The notes: generated by a model from the sequence alone, not told the origin. Numbered from the stretch's first letter, positions 1-8,108 are shown. The stretch: DNA of 9,862 nucleotides from CAZOSF01 sp964582415 (GCA_964582415.1 CAZOSF010000080.1:1-9862), one strand, 5' to 3'. Translations and numbers: made by a program.

Positions 1-1310
1 ACGGATGGTGGGACTGGCGATTTCTTGGACTAATATTTTTAAGTACAATAATCGACTATGGCGTTGGGGTATTTATGGGTAAGCAACCAGATCCACGCCG
101 CAAGAAGATGCTTCTTTTAATTAGTTTACTTTCTAATTTGGGCATTTTAGGATTCTTTAAATATTACAATTTTTTCATAGAAAACTTTAATAATGCGTTT
201 CGATTCTTTGGGTATGACTTTACTCCCAGTACGATAAATATAATTTTACCTGTAGGTATTTCCTTTTATACTTTTCAGACCCTCAGTTATTCCATAGATG
301 TTTATAGAGGGAAACTAAAACCAACAAAAGATTTTATCGCATTTGCGGCCTTTGTTTCCTTTTTTCCACAATTGGTTGCTGGACCTATTGAAAGAGCATC
401 AAATCTGCTTCCGCAATTTTTCCGCATAAGAAAATTTGATCGAGAGGATGCCATTTTGGGAATACGACAAATAATCTGGGGTTTGTTTAAAAAGGTTGTA
501 ATTGCCGACAATTGTGCCCAATATGTAAATGATATTTTTTCACACCCTGACCATTATTCTGGAAGTACGTTATTATTAGGATTGATTTATTTTGCCTTTC
601 AGATATATGGTGATTTTTCCGGCTATAGCGATATAGCCATAGGTACTGCCCGCTTATTCAATTTTAAATTAATGACCAATTTTAGGTATCCCTATTTTTC
701 TAGGGATATTGGAGAATTTTGGAGACGATGGCATATCTCTCTATCCACTTGGTTTCGAGACTATTTATACATTCCTTTAGGAGGTAGTAAAGGCAGGAGA
801 AGCATTGTTATTCGCAATGTATTTGCCATATTTCTTGTTAGTGGTTTCTGGCATGGTGCGAATTGGACTTTTATAGTTTGGGGGGGCATAAATGCACTTT
901 TTTTCGTACCCTTATTGATTAGAGAGAAGAACAGACGCTATCTAGATACGGTGGCATTGAATCGATTGATTCCGAGTTTAAGGGAAACCCTATCTATGAT
1001 TGGGACATTTTTGATTGCACTATTTGGATGGTTGTTTTTTCGATCAGATTCTATAGGCTTTGCCTGGGACTATCTTAAAAAAATGCTGAATTTTGAATTC
1101 CAGTTGGATATGCTGTCCATAGAGCGCCATTCTTGGGAACTAATACCCTATATTTTGGTTTTACTTTTAATGGAATGGCCAACACGAACGGAAGAATTCC
1201 CATTATTCCCAAAAAAGTATGTACATCTTAAGACAGGGTTTGTAATTTTCTTAATTATGGTTTTGGGAAGTTTTTCAAATATTCAGGAATTCATTTATTT
1301 TCAATTTTGA
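1..1310 (+). CDS. MBOAT-family O-acyltransferase (AlgI-like), 5' end outside window
   Basis: Probable membrane-bound O-acyltransferase that passes an acyl group, usually acetyl, across the inner membrane for attachment to a polysaccharide. The reading frame is open back to base 3. The 24 codons before the ATG at 75 already read as MBOAT sequence (a hydrophobic stretch followed by IDYGVGV), so that ATG is internal and the true start lies upstream. About 435 residues are visible; AlgI-type proteins are usually about 470-500, so only a few dozen are missing. Counting from the ATG at 75, the family signature GEFWRRWHISLS is at 213-224, followed by RDYLYIPLGG, and SGFWHGANW at 256-264 carries the presumed catalytic His260 (852-854). 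About nine hydrophobic segments are visible. The stop codon overlaps the next gene by one base, and that gene encodes a likely SGNH partner, as in alginate-type acetylation pairs. Family assignment is firm; the acyl group and target polymer are inferred. Confidence 0.93.
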   Translation, partial: GWWDWRFLGLIFLSTIIDYGVGVFMGKQPDPRRKKMLLLISLLSNLGILGFFKYYNFFIENFNNAFRFFGYDFTPSTINIILPVGISFYTFQTLSYSIDVYRGKLKPTKDFIAFAAFVSFFPQLVAGPIERASNLLPQFFRIRKFDREDAILGIRQIIWGLFKKVVIADNCAQYVNDIFSHPDHYSGSTLLLGLIYFAFQIYGDFSGYSDIAIGTARLFNFKLMTNFRYPYFSRDIGEFWRRWHISLSTWFRDYLYIPLGGSKGRRSIVIRNVFAIFLVSGFWHGANWTFIVWGGINALFFVPLLIREKNRRYLDTVALNRLIPSLRETLSMIGTFLIALFGWLFFRSDSIGFAWDYLKKMLNFEFQLDMLSIERHSWELIPYILVLLLMEWPTRTEEFPLFPKKYVHLKTGFVIFLIMVLGSFSNIQEFIYFQF

Positions 1311-2206
1311 TGAAAGGTTTCTTTAAATATTTGATTTCCCTTTTTGCCCTAATTTTATTATTCACCTTTATATTGGAGTTTATCTATACGAAGTCGTTCA
1401 ATGATTTTGCAATAAAAACAAAGGTGCAATGGATAAGAAGTATGGAAGCCACAGATTCATTGGATTATGCCATTTTCGGTTCCTCAAGAGCTCTAAATCA
1501 TTTAATTCCATCGCAAATTAAAACAGAGACAGGTAAGGTGGGGATAAATTTGGCGTACAATGCTAGTAGTCCTTTTGAAATTGAATTGACTGTAAGGGAG
1601 TTCTTAAAGCGGGTACACGTACCGAGAATTTTTATTCAAGTAGATCACATGTTCTTTAAAGAGAATCCAGACGGGATTGGAAAAATCTCATGGATACCCT
1701 TTATAAAAGAAAAGGAAATATATGAATCCTTTAAACCCTATGGGCAGGAATATCAATTTTATCATTTTATACCATTTATTCGTTATCAAAAATTTGATTC
1801 AAGATTAGGATATAGATACGTGTTGTCTAATTATTTAAAAAAGGGGAATTTTGTTGAATTAGATTATGGATTTGTACGCAGGAATGGAGAGATTCCTAAA
1901 AATGCTTCATTTTCAGTGCCCCATTCTTTAGAGGGAGTTTCCAATCGCCATTTTCAAAAGATTGAAGAGTTGTGTAGAGAGAAGGACGTCGATGTATATT
2001 TCTTTACTGCCCCATACTACCGTCTTAAAGGGTCGTTGGAGCAATTAAAAACAGAATTAAATCAATACCACGACTTCTCAAATGCCATAGAAAATAGTGA
2101 GCTTTTTTCAAACGCTACTCATTTGAATGGTAAAGGGGCAAAGGAATTCACCGATTTGTTTATTGAGACATATTTTAATAATCCTATAACTTTACCTGGA
2201 AAGTAA
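1310..2206 (+). CDS. membrane-anchored SGNH/GDSL-like protein, probable partner of the MBOAT acyltransferase
   Basis: Probable periplasmic SGNH-type acyl-handling protein held by an N-terminal membrane anchor. Residues 5-25 are strongly hydrophobic and there is no obvious lipobox or cleavage site, so a signal anchor is likely. Block-I-like sequence AIFGSSRA (54-61) gives a candidate nucleophile at Ser58, and THLNGKGAKEFT (270-281) matches the C-terminal His block with His271. In SGNH enzymes an Asp normally sits three residues before that His; here it is Asn268 (AAC at 2111-2113), so activity may be altered. I chose ATG 1310, which overlaps the MBOAT stop (TGATG); an in-frame TTG at 1307 would add one residue. 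The stop at 2204-2206 abuts the next ATG. AlgJ/AlgX-like proteins pair with MBOAT proteins in polymer acetylation, and the same role is inferred here. Overall similarity is recognisable only by motifs; a non-catalytic role is possible. Confidence 0.72.
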   Translation: MKGFFKYLISLFALILLFTFILEFIYTKSFNDFAIKTKVQWIRSMEATDSLDYAIFGSSRALNHLIPSQIKTETGKVGINLAYNASSPFEIELTVREFLKRVHVPRIFIQVDHMFFKENPDGIGKISWIPFIKEKEIYESFKPYGQEYQFYHFIPFIRYQKFDSRLGYRYVLSNYLKKGNFVELDYGFVRRNGEIPKNASFSVPHSLEGVSNRHFQKIEELCREKDVDVYFFTAPYYRLKGSLEQLKTELNQYHDFSNAIENSELFSNATHLNGKGAKEFTDLFIETYFNNPITLPGK

Positions 2207-3535
2207 ATGCTCTTCCGATTCACGAAGTACATACAACCAACTCATTATTTTCAACTTCCGAAAAGGGATGGCCACTTTATTTATCCCGTTGCAGCGTCAT
2301 TACCTGTAAAAATTCGAGAACAACTAATGGCGGATCCAGGGTATGATAATGGACTCTCGGATGCATACGATCAATCCTGGCAGGCAATAAAGAAAGGGTA
2401 CGTTGGAACTGCCACAACATATTCTGAATTGCGCAAATTACCAGTATCGGATGAATACCGGTTTATTCGAAAGTATTTTCATCCCGTTTGGTCAGTGTAT
2501 GTGTTGCTATTACGACTGCTCACCCTGAAAAATCCATTTCGGGAGTTTCGTGGGTATTGGAAACACAGAAAGGTGAGCAGGGTGGACTTGGCCGATTCTC
2601 CATTGAACTACCCTGAATATGAAACGTTCCGTTCGGCATTGATTGCCGAGATGCCGCTTGTATCTGTAGTTATTCCTACTTTGAATAGGTATGAGTATCT
2701 GGAGGCTATTTTAAGGGATTTTGAAAAGCAAACCTACCAAAACTTCGAAATTGTTGTGGTAGATCAATCTCAGCCTTATCGCAGGGATTTTTATGATTCC
2801 TTTAACCTCCGCCTAAAACCGGTGCATCAGGAGGAACCAGCCTTGTGGCTGGCTAGGAATACAGCCGTTAAATTTTCGAAGGGTGCCGTTATCATGCTAT
2901 CGGAAGATGATGTTCGGATCGAACCCGATTGGATAGAAAATCACTTAAAATGTTTGGACTACTTCAAGGCGGACATATCTGCTGGGGTGTTCTTTCCAGA
3001 AGGGAGTGGTATTCCCAAAGACCGATCCTACTTTTCAGTGGCCTCTCAATTTGCAACCGGTAATGCTGCGCTTTATAAAGAAGTATTTAAAAAGATTGGA
3101 ATGTTCGATAGGCAGTTCGAACGTCAACGAATGGGCGATGGGGAATTTGGATTAAGAGCTTATTTACATGGTGTGAAGAGTGTATCAACTCCTTTTGCAA
3201 GTTGTATTGATGTGAAGGCAGGTACCGGTGGACTTCGACAAATGGGGAGCTGGGATGCTTTTCGTCCCAAAAAATGGTTTGCCCCCAGGCCCATACCTAG
3301 TGTTTTGTATCTCTTTAGAAGGTATTTTGGGAACAGGCCCACACTCTTGGCCCTCTTGAAAACGGTACCTCCCTCGGTAATGCCTTATCGGTTTAAAAAG
3401 AATCGAAAAATGCTGATTTTGGGTATCTTTATCACTGTACTCGTATTCCCAATAATAATGATACAAGTACTGCAATCTTGGCGATTGGCAAGTAAAAAAC
3501 TCAAACAAGGCCCCTTCATCGGTGAACTCGAATAG
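2207..3535 (+). CDS. family 2 glycosyltransferase with long N-terminal extension and C-terminal membrane segment
   Basis: Probable inverting GT2 (GT-A fold) enzyme adding one sugar to the lipid-linked repeat unit at the cytoplasmic face. The catalytic domain runs from about residue 150 to 345: LVSVVIPTLNRYEYLEAIL (151-169) is the nucleotide-binding start, EIVVVDQS (181-188) follows, LSEDDVRIEPDW (231-242) holds the metal-binding acidic cluster, and MGDGEFGLRAY (309-319) is the ED-type motif with the likely catalytic base. The first roughly 145 residues do not look like GT2 sequence and I cannot assign them. Residues 402-422 are a hydrophobic segment that may tether the C-terminus to the membrane. 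At 442 residues it is longer than a simple single-domain GT2 (about 250-330). The ATG directly follows the upstream stop, and the 3' end overlaps the next gene by 14 bases. Donor and linkage cannot be read from the sequence. Confidence 0.9.
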   Translation: MLFRFTKYIQPTHYFQLPKRDGHFIYPVAASLPVKIREQLMADPGYDNGLSDAYDQSWQAIKKGYVGTATTYSELRKLPVSDEYRFIRKYFHPVWSVYVLLLRLLTLKNPFREFRGYWKHRKVSRVDLADSPLNYPEYETFRSALIAEMPLVSVVIPTLNRYEYLEAILRDFEKQTYQNFEIVVVDQSQPYRRDFYDSFNLRLKPVHQEEPALWLARNTAVKFSKGAVIMLSEDDVRIEPDWIENHLKCLDYFKADISAGVFFPEGSGIPKDRSYFSVASQFATGNAALYKEVFKKIGMFDRQFERQRMGDGEFGLRAYLHGVKSVSTPFASCIDVKAGTGGLRQMGSWDAFRPKKWFAPRPIPSVLYLFRRYFGNRPTLLALLKTVPPSVMPYRFKKNRKMLILGIFITVLVFPIIMIQVLQSWRLASKKLKQGPFIGELE

Positions 3536-4625
3536 GATATTACTTATAACTTCTGAATTTCCACCACAACCCGGTGGCATAGGGACCCATTCCTGTGAAT
3601 TGGCAAAAGCATTGACAAGGCAAGGGAAAGAGGTGTGTGTGCTAACCGATTATAGGTCGGCCGATGGTAAGGAGGAGGCGAAATTCGACAAGGAACTGCC
3701 CTATGAAGTGGTACGCATTAAGCGGCATAGGCTTATTATTACTACGTATTTAAAACGAATTCGTCTTGCCCGAAAACTGTCCAAATCCTACAACGTTATA
3801 TTGGTTTCCGGTAAATTCAGCCTTTTTATACTGCATTGGATACAACCAAAACGCTCCGGAAAAAAATGGATTGCCATACTTCATGGAAGTGAATTATTAT
3901 TGCCTTCTAGGGAACAACGAAAATGGGTCAATGGTGCTTTGACAAAGGCAAATGACGTGATTGCGGTTTCAAAGTACACGGCTTCATTGGTAGAAAATCT
4001 TTCAATTAAAAATGTGCACATTATTCCCAACGGGTACTCATTGCCAGTACATTCAAAACCTGTTTCAAAGAAGTTTTTCCAGTCACCTTTAAAACTCGTA
4101 ACCGTTGGAAACCTTACTTTGCGCAAAGGCCAGCACAATGTTATTGAAGCCTTGCCCTCGTTGCAAACTAGGTTTCCGGATATAGAATATCATATGATTG
4201 GAGTGCCCACGGAAATGGAACGTTTGGAACGGCTAGCCGAATCGCTCGGTGTTCGAGATGCGGTTCATTTCCATGGAAGGGTAAATGAAAAGGACAAAAT
4301 AGAATTGACCCAAACATGTTCTGTTTTTATAATGCTGAGTGAGCGAACCCCAGCAGGAGATGTCGAGGGATTTGGTATTGCCATATTGGAAGCGAATGCC
4401 CTAGGATTACCGGCTGTAGGAGGAAAGGGGAGTGGGGTTGAAGATGCAATACGCCCAGGAGTGTCCGGTGAATTGGTATCTTTAGGCAATCATGTCGAAT
4501 TAGAACAAACATTGGAGAGGATACTACACAACTACGAAAATTATTCGAAAGGTGCTTTAGAATGGGTTGAACATTTTACATGGGATAAGATTGTAAAACA
4601 ATACCTTTCTGTTATAGAATTATGA
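3522..4625 (+). CDS. family 4 glycosyltransferase
   Basis: Retaining GT-B-fold glycosyltransferase, expected to transfer a sugar from a nucleotide-sugar donor to the lipid-linked oligosaccharide. The N-terminal acceptor-side domain has the glycine-rich loop PQPGGIGTHSCELAKAL (15-31) and HGSE (121-124); the linker region reads VSKYTASLVE and IIPNGYS (167-173). The donor-binding domain begins with LVTVGNLTLRKGQ (192-204), where Arg201/Lys202 are the expected phosphate contacts, and carries the E-x7-E motif EGFGIAILE (Glu282 and Glu290). Length (367 residues) is normal. The start is GTG at 3522, which overlaps the GT2 gene by 14 bases; it is the only candidate that keeps the complete first beta strand (RILLITSEFPP). 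No convincing Shine-Dalgarno is present, as is common in Bacteroidota. The stop overlaps the next ATG (ATGA). Donor specificity is not determinable. Confidence 0.93.
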   Translation: MNSNRILLITSEFPPQPGGIGTHSCELAKALTRQGKEVCVLTDYRSADGKEEAKFDKELPYEVVRIKRHRLIITTYLKRIRLARKLSKSYNVILVSGKFSLFILHWIQPKRSGKKWIAILHGSELLLPSREQRKWVNGALTKANDVIAVSKYTASLVENLSIKNVHIIPNGYSLPVHSKPVSKKFFQSPLKLVTVGNLTLRKGQHNVIEALPSLQTRFPDIEYHMIGVPTEMERLERLAESLGVRDAVHFHGRVNEKDKIELTQTCSVFIMLSERTPAGDVEGFGIAILEANALGLPAVGGKGSGVEDAIRPGVSGELVSLGNHVELEQTLERILHNYENYSKGALEWVEHFTWDKIVKQYLSVIEL

Positions 4626-5746
4626 GGCTAGCAGTGATTTCACATACCGAACATTATAAAAGTGCGGATGGATCTGTAGTAGGATGGGGCCCCACGGTGT
4701 CGGAACTTAACCATTTAGCTTCCCATTTCGATGAAATCATACATCTGGCAGTCTTGCACAAAGAGTCGCCTCCCCCCAGCGCTTTACCCTATTCGGCAAA
4801 AAACATTCGGTTTGTACCCATACCAAAACAAGGAGGAAAATCCATTTGGAACAAATTGGGAATCGTTTTCAAAATTCCAAAAACCATAGCCATTATTTCC
4901 AAAGTATTAAAAGAGGTGGATGTATTTCAATTGCGAGTGCCTACCGGAATGGGGGTCTATCTTATTCCTTACTTTACTTTGTTGGTAAGAAAAAAGGGAT
5001 GGTTTAAATATGCTGGGAATTGGAATCAAAGCAATCCTCCCATGGGTTATGCCTTGCAGCGTTGGTTCCTAAAAAATCAGTATCGTACTGTAACTATCAA
5101 TGGAACTTGGAATACACAACCCAAGCATTGTATGACGTTCGAGAATCCGTGCCTTACAGCAGAAGAGCGCTCTATTGGGAAGAAATTGCTTACCGAGAAA
5201 TCCTATGTAGCGCCTTTTAATTTTCTCTTCGTGGGACGTTTGGAAGATGAAAAGGGAGTGCAGCGAATTCTCGATGCCTTTGCCGAAAGTGCAAAAAATG
5301 GTTGGTATGAAAAAATACATTTTGTGGGAGATGGGCCTAACAGGTTCTTTTATGAAGAATTTGCCAAAGAAAATGATTTAAAAGTGCAGTTTCATGGCTT
5401 TCTTGATCGCCAGGCCGTTTTTAATTTATATAAGAAATGTTCTTTCCTGTTGCTTCCTAGCTCTGCATCTGAAGGGTTCCCGAAAGTGATCGCTGAAGCG
5501 ATGAATTTTGGCTGTGTACCCATAGTTTCCAATATATCTAGTATTGGACAATATGTTCATGAAGAAAATGGATATATTTTGTCCAGTCCGACTAAGGAAG
5601 AAGTATTAAAAGTGTTGGCGGCATTAGGTCAATCCTCACCCCAAAGCATCTTAGATAAGGCTAAAAACGGGCATGAGGCGATTAGTAGATTTACCTTTGA
5701 ATTTTACAATCGGCGGATAGTGCAAGAAATCATAAAACAACCGTGA
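4622..5746 (+). CDS. family 4 glycosyltransferase
   Basis: Second GT4-type (GT-B) glycosyltransferase of the operon. The N-terminal domain (about 1-190) starts MRLAVISHTEHYKSADGSVVGWG, with an acceptor-side loop lacking the usual GG pair. The C-terminal donor domain has FLFVGRLEDEKGVQRILDAF (201-220, with Arg206 and Lys211 in the expected phosphate-binding places), FVGDGPN (234-240) and the E-x7-E motif EGFPKVIAE (Glu284 and Glu292), followed by CVPIVSN. Length (374 residues) is complete for the family. The start overlaps the previous stop by four bases (ATGA) and the end overlaps the next GTG by four bases (GTGA), the classic arrangement for translational coupling. It presumably adds one residue to the repeat unit; donor and linkage are unknown. 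Confidence 0.92.
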   Translation: MRLAVISHTEHYKSADGSVVGWGPTVSELNHLASHFDEIIHLAVLHKESPPPSALPYSAKNIRFVPIPKQGGKSIWNKLGIVFKIPKTIAIISKVLKEVDVFQLRVPTGMGVYLIPYFTLLVRKKGWFKYAGNWNQSNPPMGYALQRWFLKNQYRTVTINGTWNTQPKHCMTFENPCLTAEERSIGKKLLTEKSYVAPFNFLFVGRLEDEKGVQRILDAFAESAKNGWYEKIHFVGDGPNRFFYEEFAKENDLKVQFHGFLDRQAVFNLYKKCSFLLLPSSASEGFPKVIAEAMNFGCVPIVSNISSIGQYVHEENGYILSSPTKEEVLKVLAALGQSSPQSILDKAKNGHEAISRFTFEFYNRRIVQEIIKQP

Positions 5747-7122
5747 TTAAAAAGAGACGAATAAATACTACCCAGCCTTTGGTCCTTATCCTGTTTCACA
5801 TAGGAGTCGGGGTATTGGCGAGTGTGTTTAAGCCATTGATGATGCTCTATTTCTTTGTGGTCACGGCTTATTTCTTGTATCGAATTGTAGTTGGATCGGA
5901 TAAACAAAAGGAAGTGCTTCACGCAGCGGCTTATATGGCAGGGGCCGAAGTGTATTTTCGGATGACCAAAGCATTGATCTTTTATGAATCAGGAAAATAT
6001 ATGGTAATCCTCTTTTTGCTCATGGGGATGTTTTATCAGGGGTTTAAAAGGAATGCCTTTACCTATGTTTTCTATTTTCTGCTACTTTTACCCGGGGTTT
6101 ATGTTGCCTACCTAAACCTGAATTTTGATGCGGAATTCAGAAAGATGATTTTATTTAATCTTAGCGGCCCCATTGCGCTTACTATTTCGGCTGTCTATTG
6201 CTTCAATAGAACGATTAGTTTTCAACGAATGCTGTCGGTTATGGATACCATGATTTATCCATTAATTGCCATGACCGTATACATCTATTTGTACAATCCC
6301 GATGTTAGAGAGGTGATTACCAGTACGGTTTCCACATCGGCCACCTCGGGTGGTTTTGGACCGAACCAGGTAGCCACCGTTCTGGGACTAGGGGTGTTTT
6401 TGTTGTACAATCGCTTGCTGATTTCCTATCCCAACAAATTGGTTCATTTGATTATGATGTTTTTCCTAGCGGCTATGGCCTATAGGGCTTTAATAACTTT
6501 TTCAAGGGGAGGGGTGATAACTGCTTTAGTAATGTGTGCCTTCTTTACCATCATCTATTATTTGTCGACCAGTCTAAAGGCCAAATTTAAACTGACCTAT
6601 AAATTCATTGCAGTTATTGGGGCCGCTGGGGCCATTTGGATCTATGCCTTACTTCAAACGGGTGGTTTAATTGGGAATCGCTATGCCAATGAAGACGCTC
6701 TGGGAAGAGAAAAGGAAGACGTTACCACTGGGAGGGTCGATTTGTTGATAGCAGATTTTGAAGCCTTTAGTGAAAATCCGATTTTCGGTATTGGGGTGGG
6801 TAAGGTAAAAAGCTTTTATGTGGAACGTTTGAATACAGAGCTACCCAGCCACAATGAAATAGCACGTATGTTTTCAGAACATGGCACCTTTGGAGTGATC
6901 GCATTATTAATTTTGATGTTTGCTCCTTGGGCCTCTATCATCGCAGGAAGAAGGAATATATATTTCATACCATTCTTTATTTTCTGGTTATTAACCATAG
7001 GACATTCTTCTATGCGAATTGCAGCACCAGCATTTATATATGGTTTAGCACTTTTAAATATCAGCTATGGCAGCGCCAAGAAAAATCGTTTATCTGGGCA
7101 ATCAGCTCTCCGACAACCCTAA
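5743..7122 (+). CDS. Wzy/O-antigen-ligase-type membrane protein (likely polysaccharide polymerase)
   Basis: Polytopic inner-membrane protein of the O-antigen polymerase/ligase superfamily (Wzy_C). In this setting it most likely polymerises flipped lipid-linked repeat units in the periplasm. It has about 11-14 hydrophobic segments across 459 residues. GFGPNQVATVLGLGVFLL (204-221) and ALITFSRGGVITAL (249-262) are typical of the superfamily. A hydrophilic stretch from about 306 to 375 has the usual loop features, including TTGRVDL (328-334), ENPIFGIGVG (344-353) and SHNEIARMFSEHGTFG (369-384), where His370 and nearby Arg residues are functional candidates. The start is GTG at 5743, overlapping the previous stop as GTGA. 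Its last 56 bases overlap the next gene. WaaL-type ligases share the fold and cannot be excluded by motif; the glycosyltransferase context and the glycosylphosphotransferase nearby favour Wzy. No symbol is given because polymerases are too divergent. Confidence 0.85.
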   Translation: MIKKRRINTTQPLVLILFHIGVGVLASVFKPLMMLYFFVVTAYFLYRIVVGSDKQKEVLHAAAYMAGAEVYFRMTKALIFYESGKYMVILFLLMGMFYQGFKRNAFTYVFYFLLLLPGVYVAYLNLNFDAEFRKMILFNLSGPIALTISAVYCFNRTISFQRMLSVMDTMIYPLIAMTVYIYLYNPDVREVITSTVSTSATSGGFGPNQVATVLGLGVFLLYNRLLISYPNKLVHLIMMFFLAAMAYRALITFSRGGVITALVMCAFFTIIYYLSTSLKAKFKLTYKFIAVIGAAGAIWIYALLQTGGLIGNRYANEDALGREKEDVTTGRVDLLIADFEAFSENPIFGIGVGKVKSFYVERLNTELPSHNEIARMFSEHGTFGVIALLILMFAPWASIIAGRRNIYFIPFFIFWLLTIGHSSMRIAAPAFIYGLALLNISYGSAKKNRLSGQSALRQP

Positions 7123-8092
7123 GGCGACGGAAACTACATTAACGAGCCTAGCTGCTAGGTTACGTTTGTTAGGATTTCAAGTGGTTGTTGCTTCCTCAAA
7201 AAAAAATAAGGTTTTGAGACTATTGGATATGGTTGTAATGGTTTGGAAGCATCGACAATCCATGGAGTATGTATTAATCGACACCTATAGCACCCAAAAT
7301 TTTTGGTATGCTGTGGTGGTGGGATGGCTCTGCAGAATAAAAGGGGTTCGTTATATCCCCATTTTGCATGGGGGCAATTTGCCAAATCGCTTGGAGGAAA
7401 GTCCTAAATGTAGCAAAAAATTGTTCGGTAAGGCTTTCAGGAATGTCGCCCCATCACCCTATCTGATGGAAGTATTCACCAGAAAAGGTTTTACAAATGT
7501 TGTACAGATTCCTAATGCCTTGGAGCTAAATGACTATGTCTTTAAACATCGAACAGAAGTCACTCCCAAGTTACTATGGGTGCGTTCGTTCGCGGAAATC
7601 TATAATCCTTTTTTGGCCATACGGGTCTTGGAACAATTGCTTCCCAACCATCCAAGTGCTACCCTTTGTATGGTGGGACCGGATAAGGATGGTAGTTTTC
7701 TGACCTGTAAGGAGTATGCGGACAAAAGAGGCTTACCCGTAATCTTTACTGGAAAACTTTCGAAAGCAGCTTGGAGGGAATTGGCAGCCGACTACGATAT
7801 ATTTATCAATACGACGAATTTCGACAATACGCCCGTAAGTGTGTTGGAGGCCATGGCACTGGGCTTGCCCGTGGTATCTACCAATGTTGGTGGAATTCCG
7901 TACCTAGTAAAAGATCGGGAAGAAGCGTTATTGGTTCCACCCAACGAAGTGATTCCTTTTGTGCGGGCGATCGAAAGCCTTTTGAAAAATCCCGAGCATG
8001 CAAATAACTTGAGTACTGCCGGTCGTAAAAAAGTAGTAACATTCGATTGGTCTATGGTGAAAGAGGCATGGTTGCGCCTTTTGAATGAATAA
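7067..8092 (+). CDS. family 4 glycosyltransferase with non-canonical donor-site motifs
   Basis: Third GT4-type glycosyltransferase. The N-terminal domain opens with RKIVYLGNQLSDNP (5-18) and has ILHGGNLPNRL (99-109), the region that often contacts the donor or acceptor. The linker shows VAPSPYLMEVFTRKG and QIPNALEL. The C-terminal domain has LLWVRSFAEIYNP (169-181) in place of the usual GRL...KG strand, so Tyr-Asn stand where Lys-Gly are expected. FDNTPVSVLEAMALGLPVVSTN (252-273) is the E-x7-E region with Asp253 in place of the first Glu and Glu261 kept. A conserved subfamily with this pattern seems likelier than a dead enzyme, because the rest is intact and full length (341 residues). ATG 7067 is the only start giving the first beta strand, which forces a 56-base overlap with the polymerase gene; the next Met is residue 55. 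It is followed by a 38-base gap before the glycosylphosphotransferase gene. Confidence 0.92.
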   Translation: MAAPRKIVYLGNQLSDNPKATETTLTSLAARLRLLGFQVVVASSKKNKVLRLLDMVVMVWKHRQSMEYVLIDTYSTQNFWYAVVVGWLCRIKGVRYIPILHGGNLPNRLEESPKCSKKLFGKAFRNVAPSPYLMEVFTRKGFTNVVQIPNALELNDYVFKHRTEVTPKLLWVRSFAEIYNPFLAIRVLEQLLPNHPSATLCMVGPDKDGSFLTCKEYADKRGLPVIFTGKLSKAAWRELAADYDIFINTTNFDNTPVSVLEAMALGLPVVSTNVGGIPYLVKDREEALLVPPNEVIPFVRAIESLLKNPEHANNLSTAGRKKVVTFDWSMVKEAWLRLLNE

Positions 8093-8108
8093 TTATTTCC
8101 TACCTTTA
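8081..8108 (+). promoter_or_regulatory. possible Bacteroidota-type promoter for the glycosylphosphotransferase gene
   Basis: TTG at 8081-8083 is followed by 17 bases and then TACCTTTA at 8101-8108. This matches the Flavobacterium consensus TTG-N17-23-TAnnTTTG except for the last base. Transcription would begin a few bases past 8108, leaving a leader of roughly 15-20 bases before the ATG at 8131. It straddles the end of the upstream gene and sits in the only real gap in the operon. Such a short AT-rich match arises easily by chance, and read-through from upstream would also express the gene. Confidence 0.33.

Noticed and set aside
75..77. ATG at 75 as the start of the MBOAT gene
   Set aside because: The frame is open to base 3 and the upstream codons encode a hydrophobic segment ending IDYGVGV that belongs to the MBOAT fold, so the gene starts before the window.
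1612..1625. Palindrome GGTAC-AC-GTACC inside the SGNH gene
   Set aside because: Short, within coding sequence, with no partner site or other sign of an operator; likely chance.
3185..3580. 131-codon open frame on the - strand
   Set aside because: It is antisense to the end of the GT2 gene and the start of the next GT4 gene, both clearly coding, and the translation is not protein-like.
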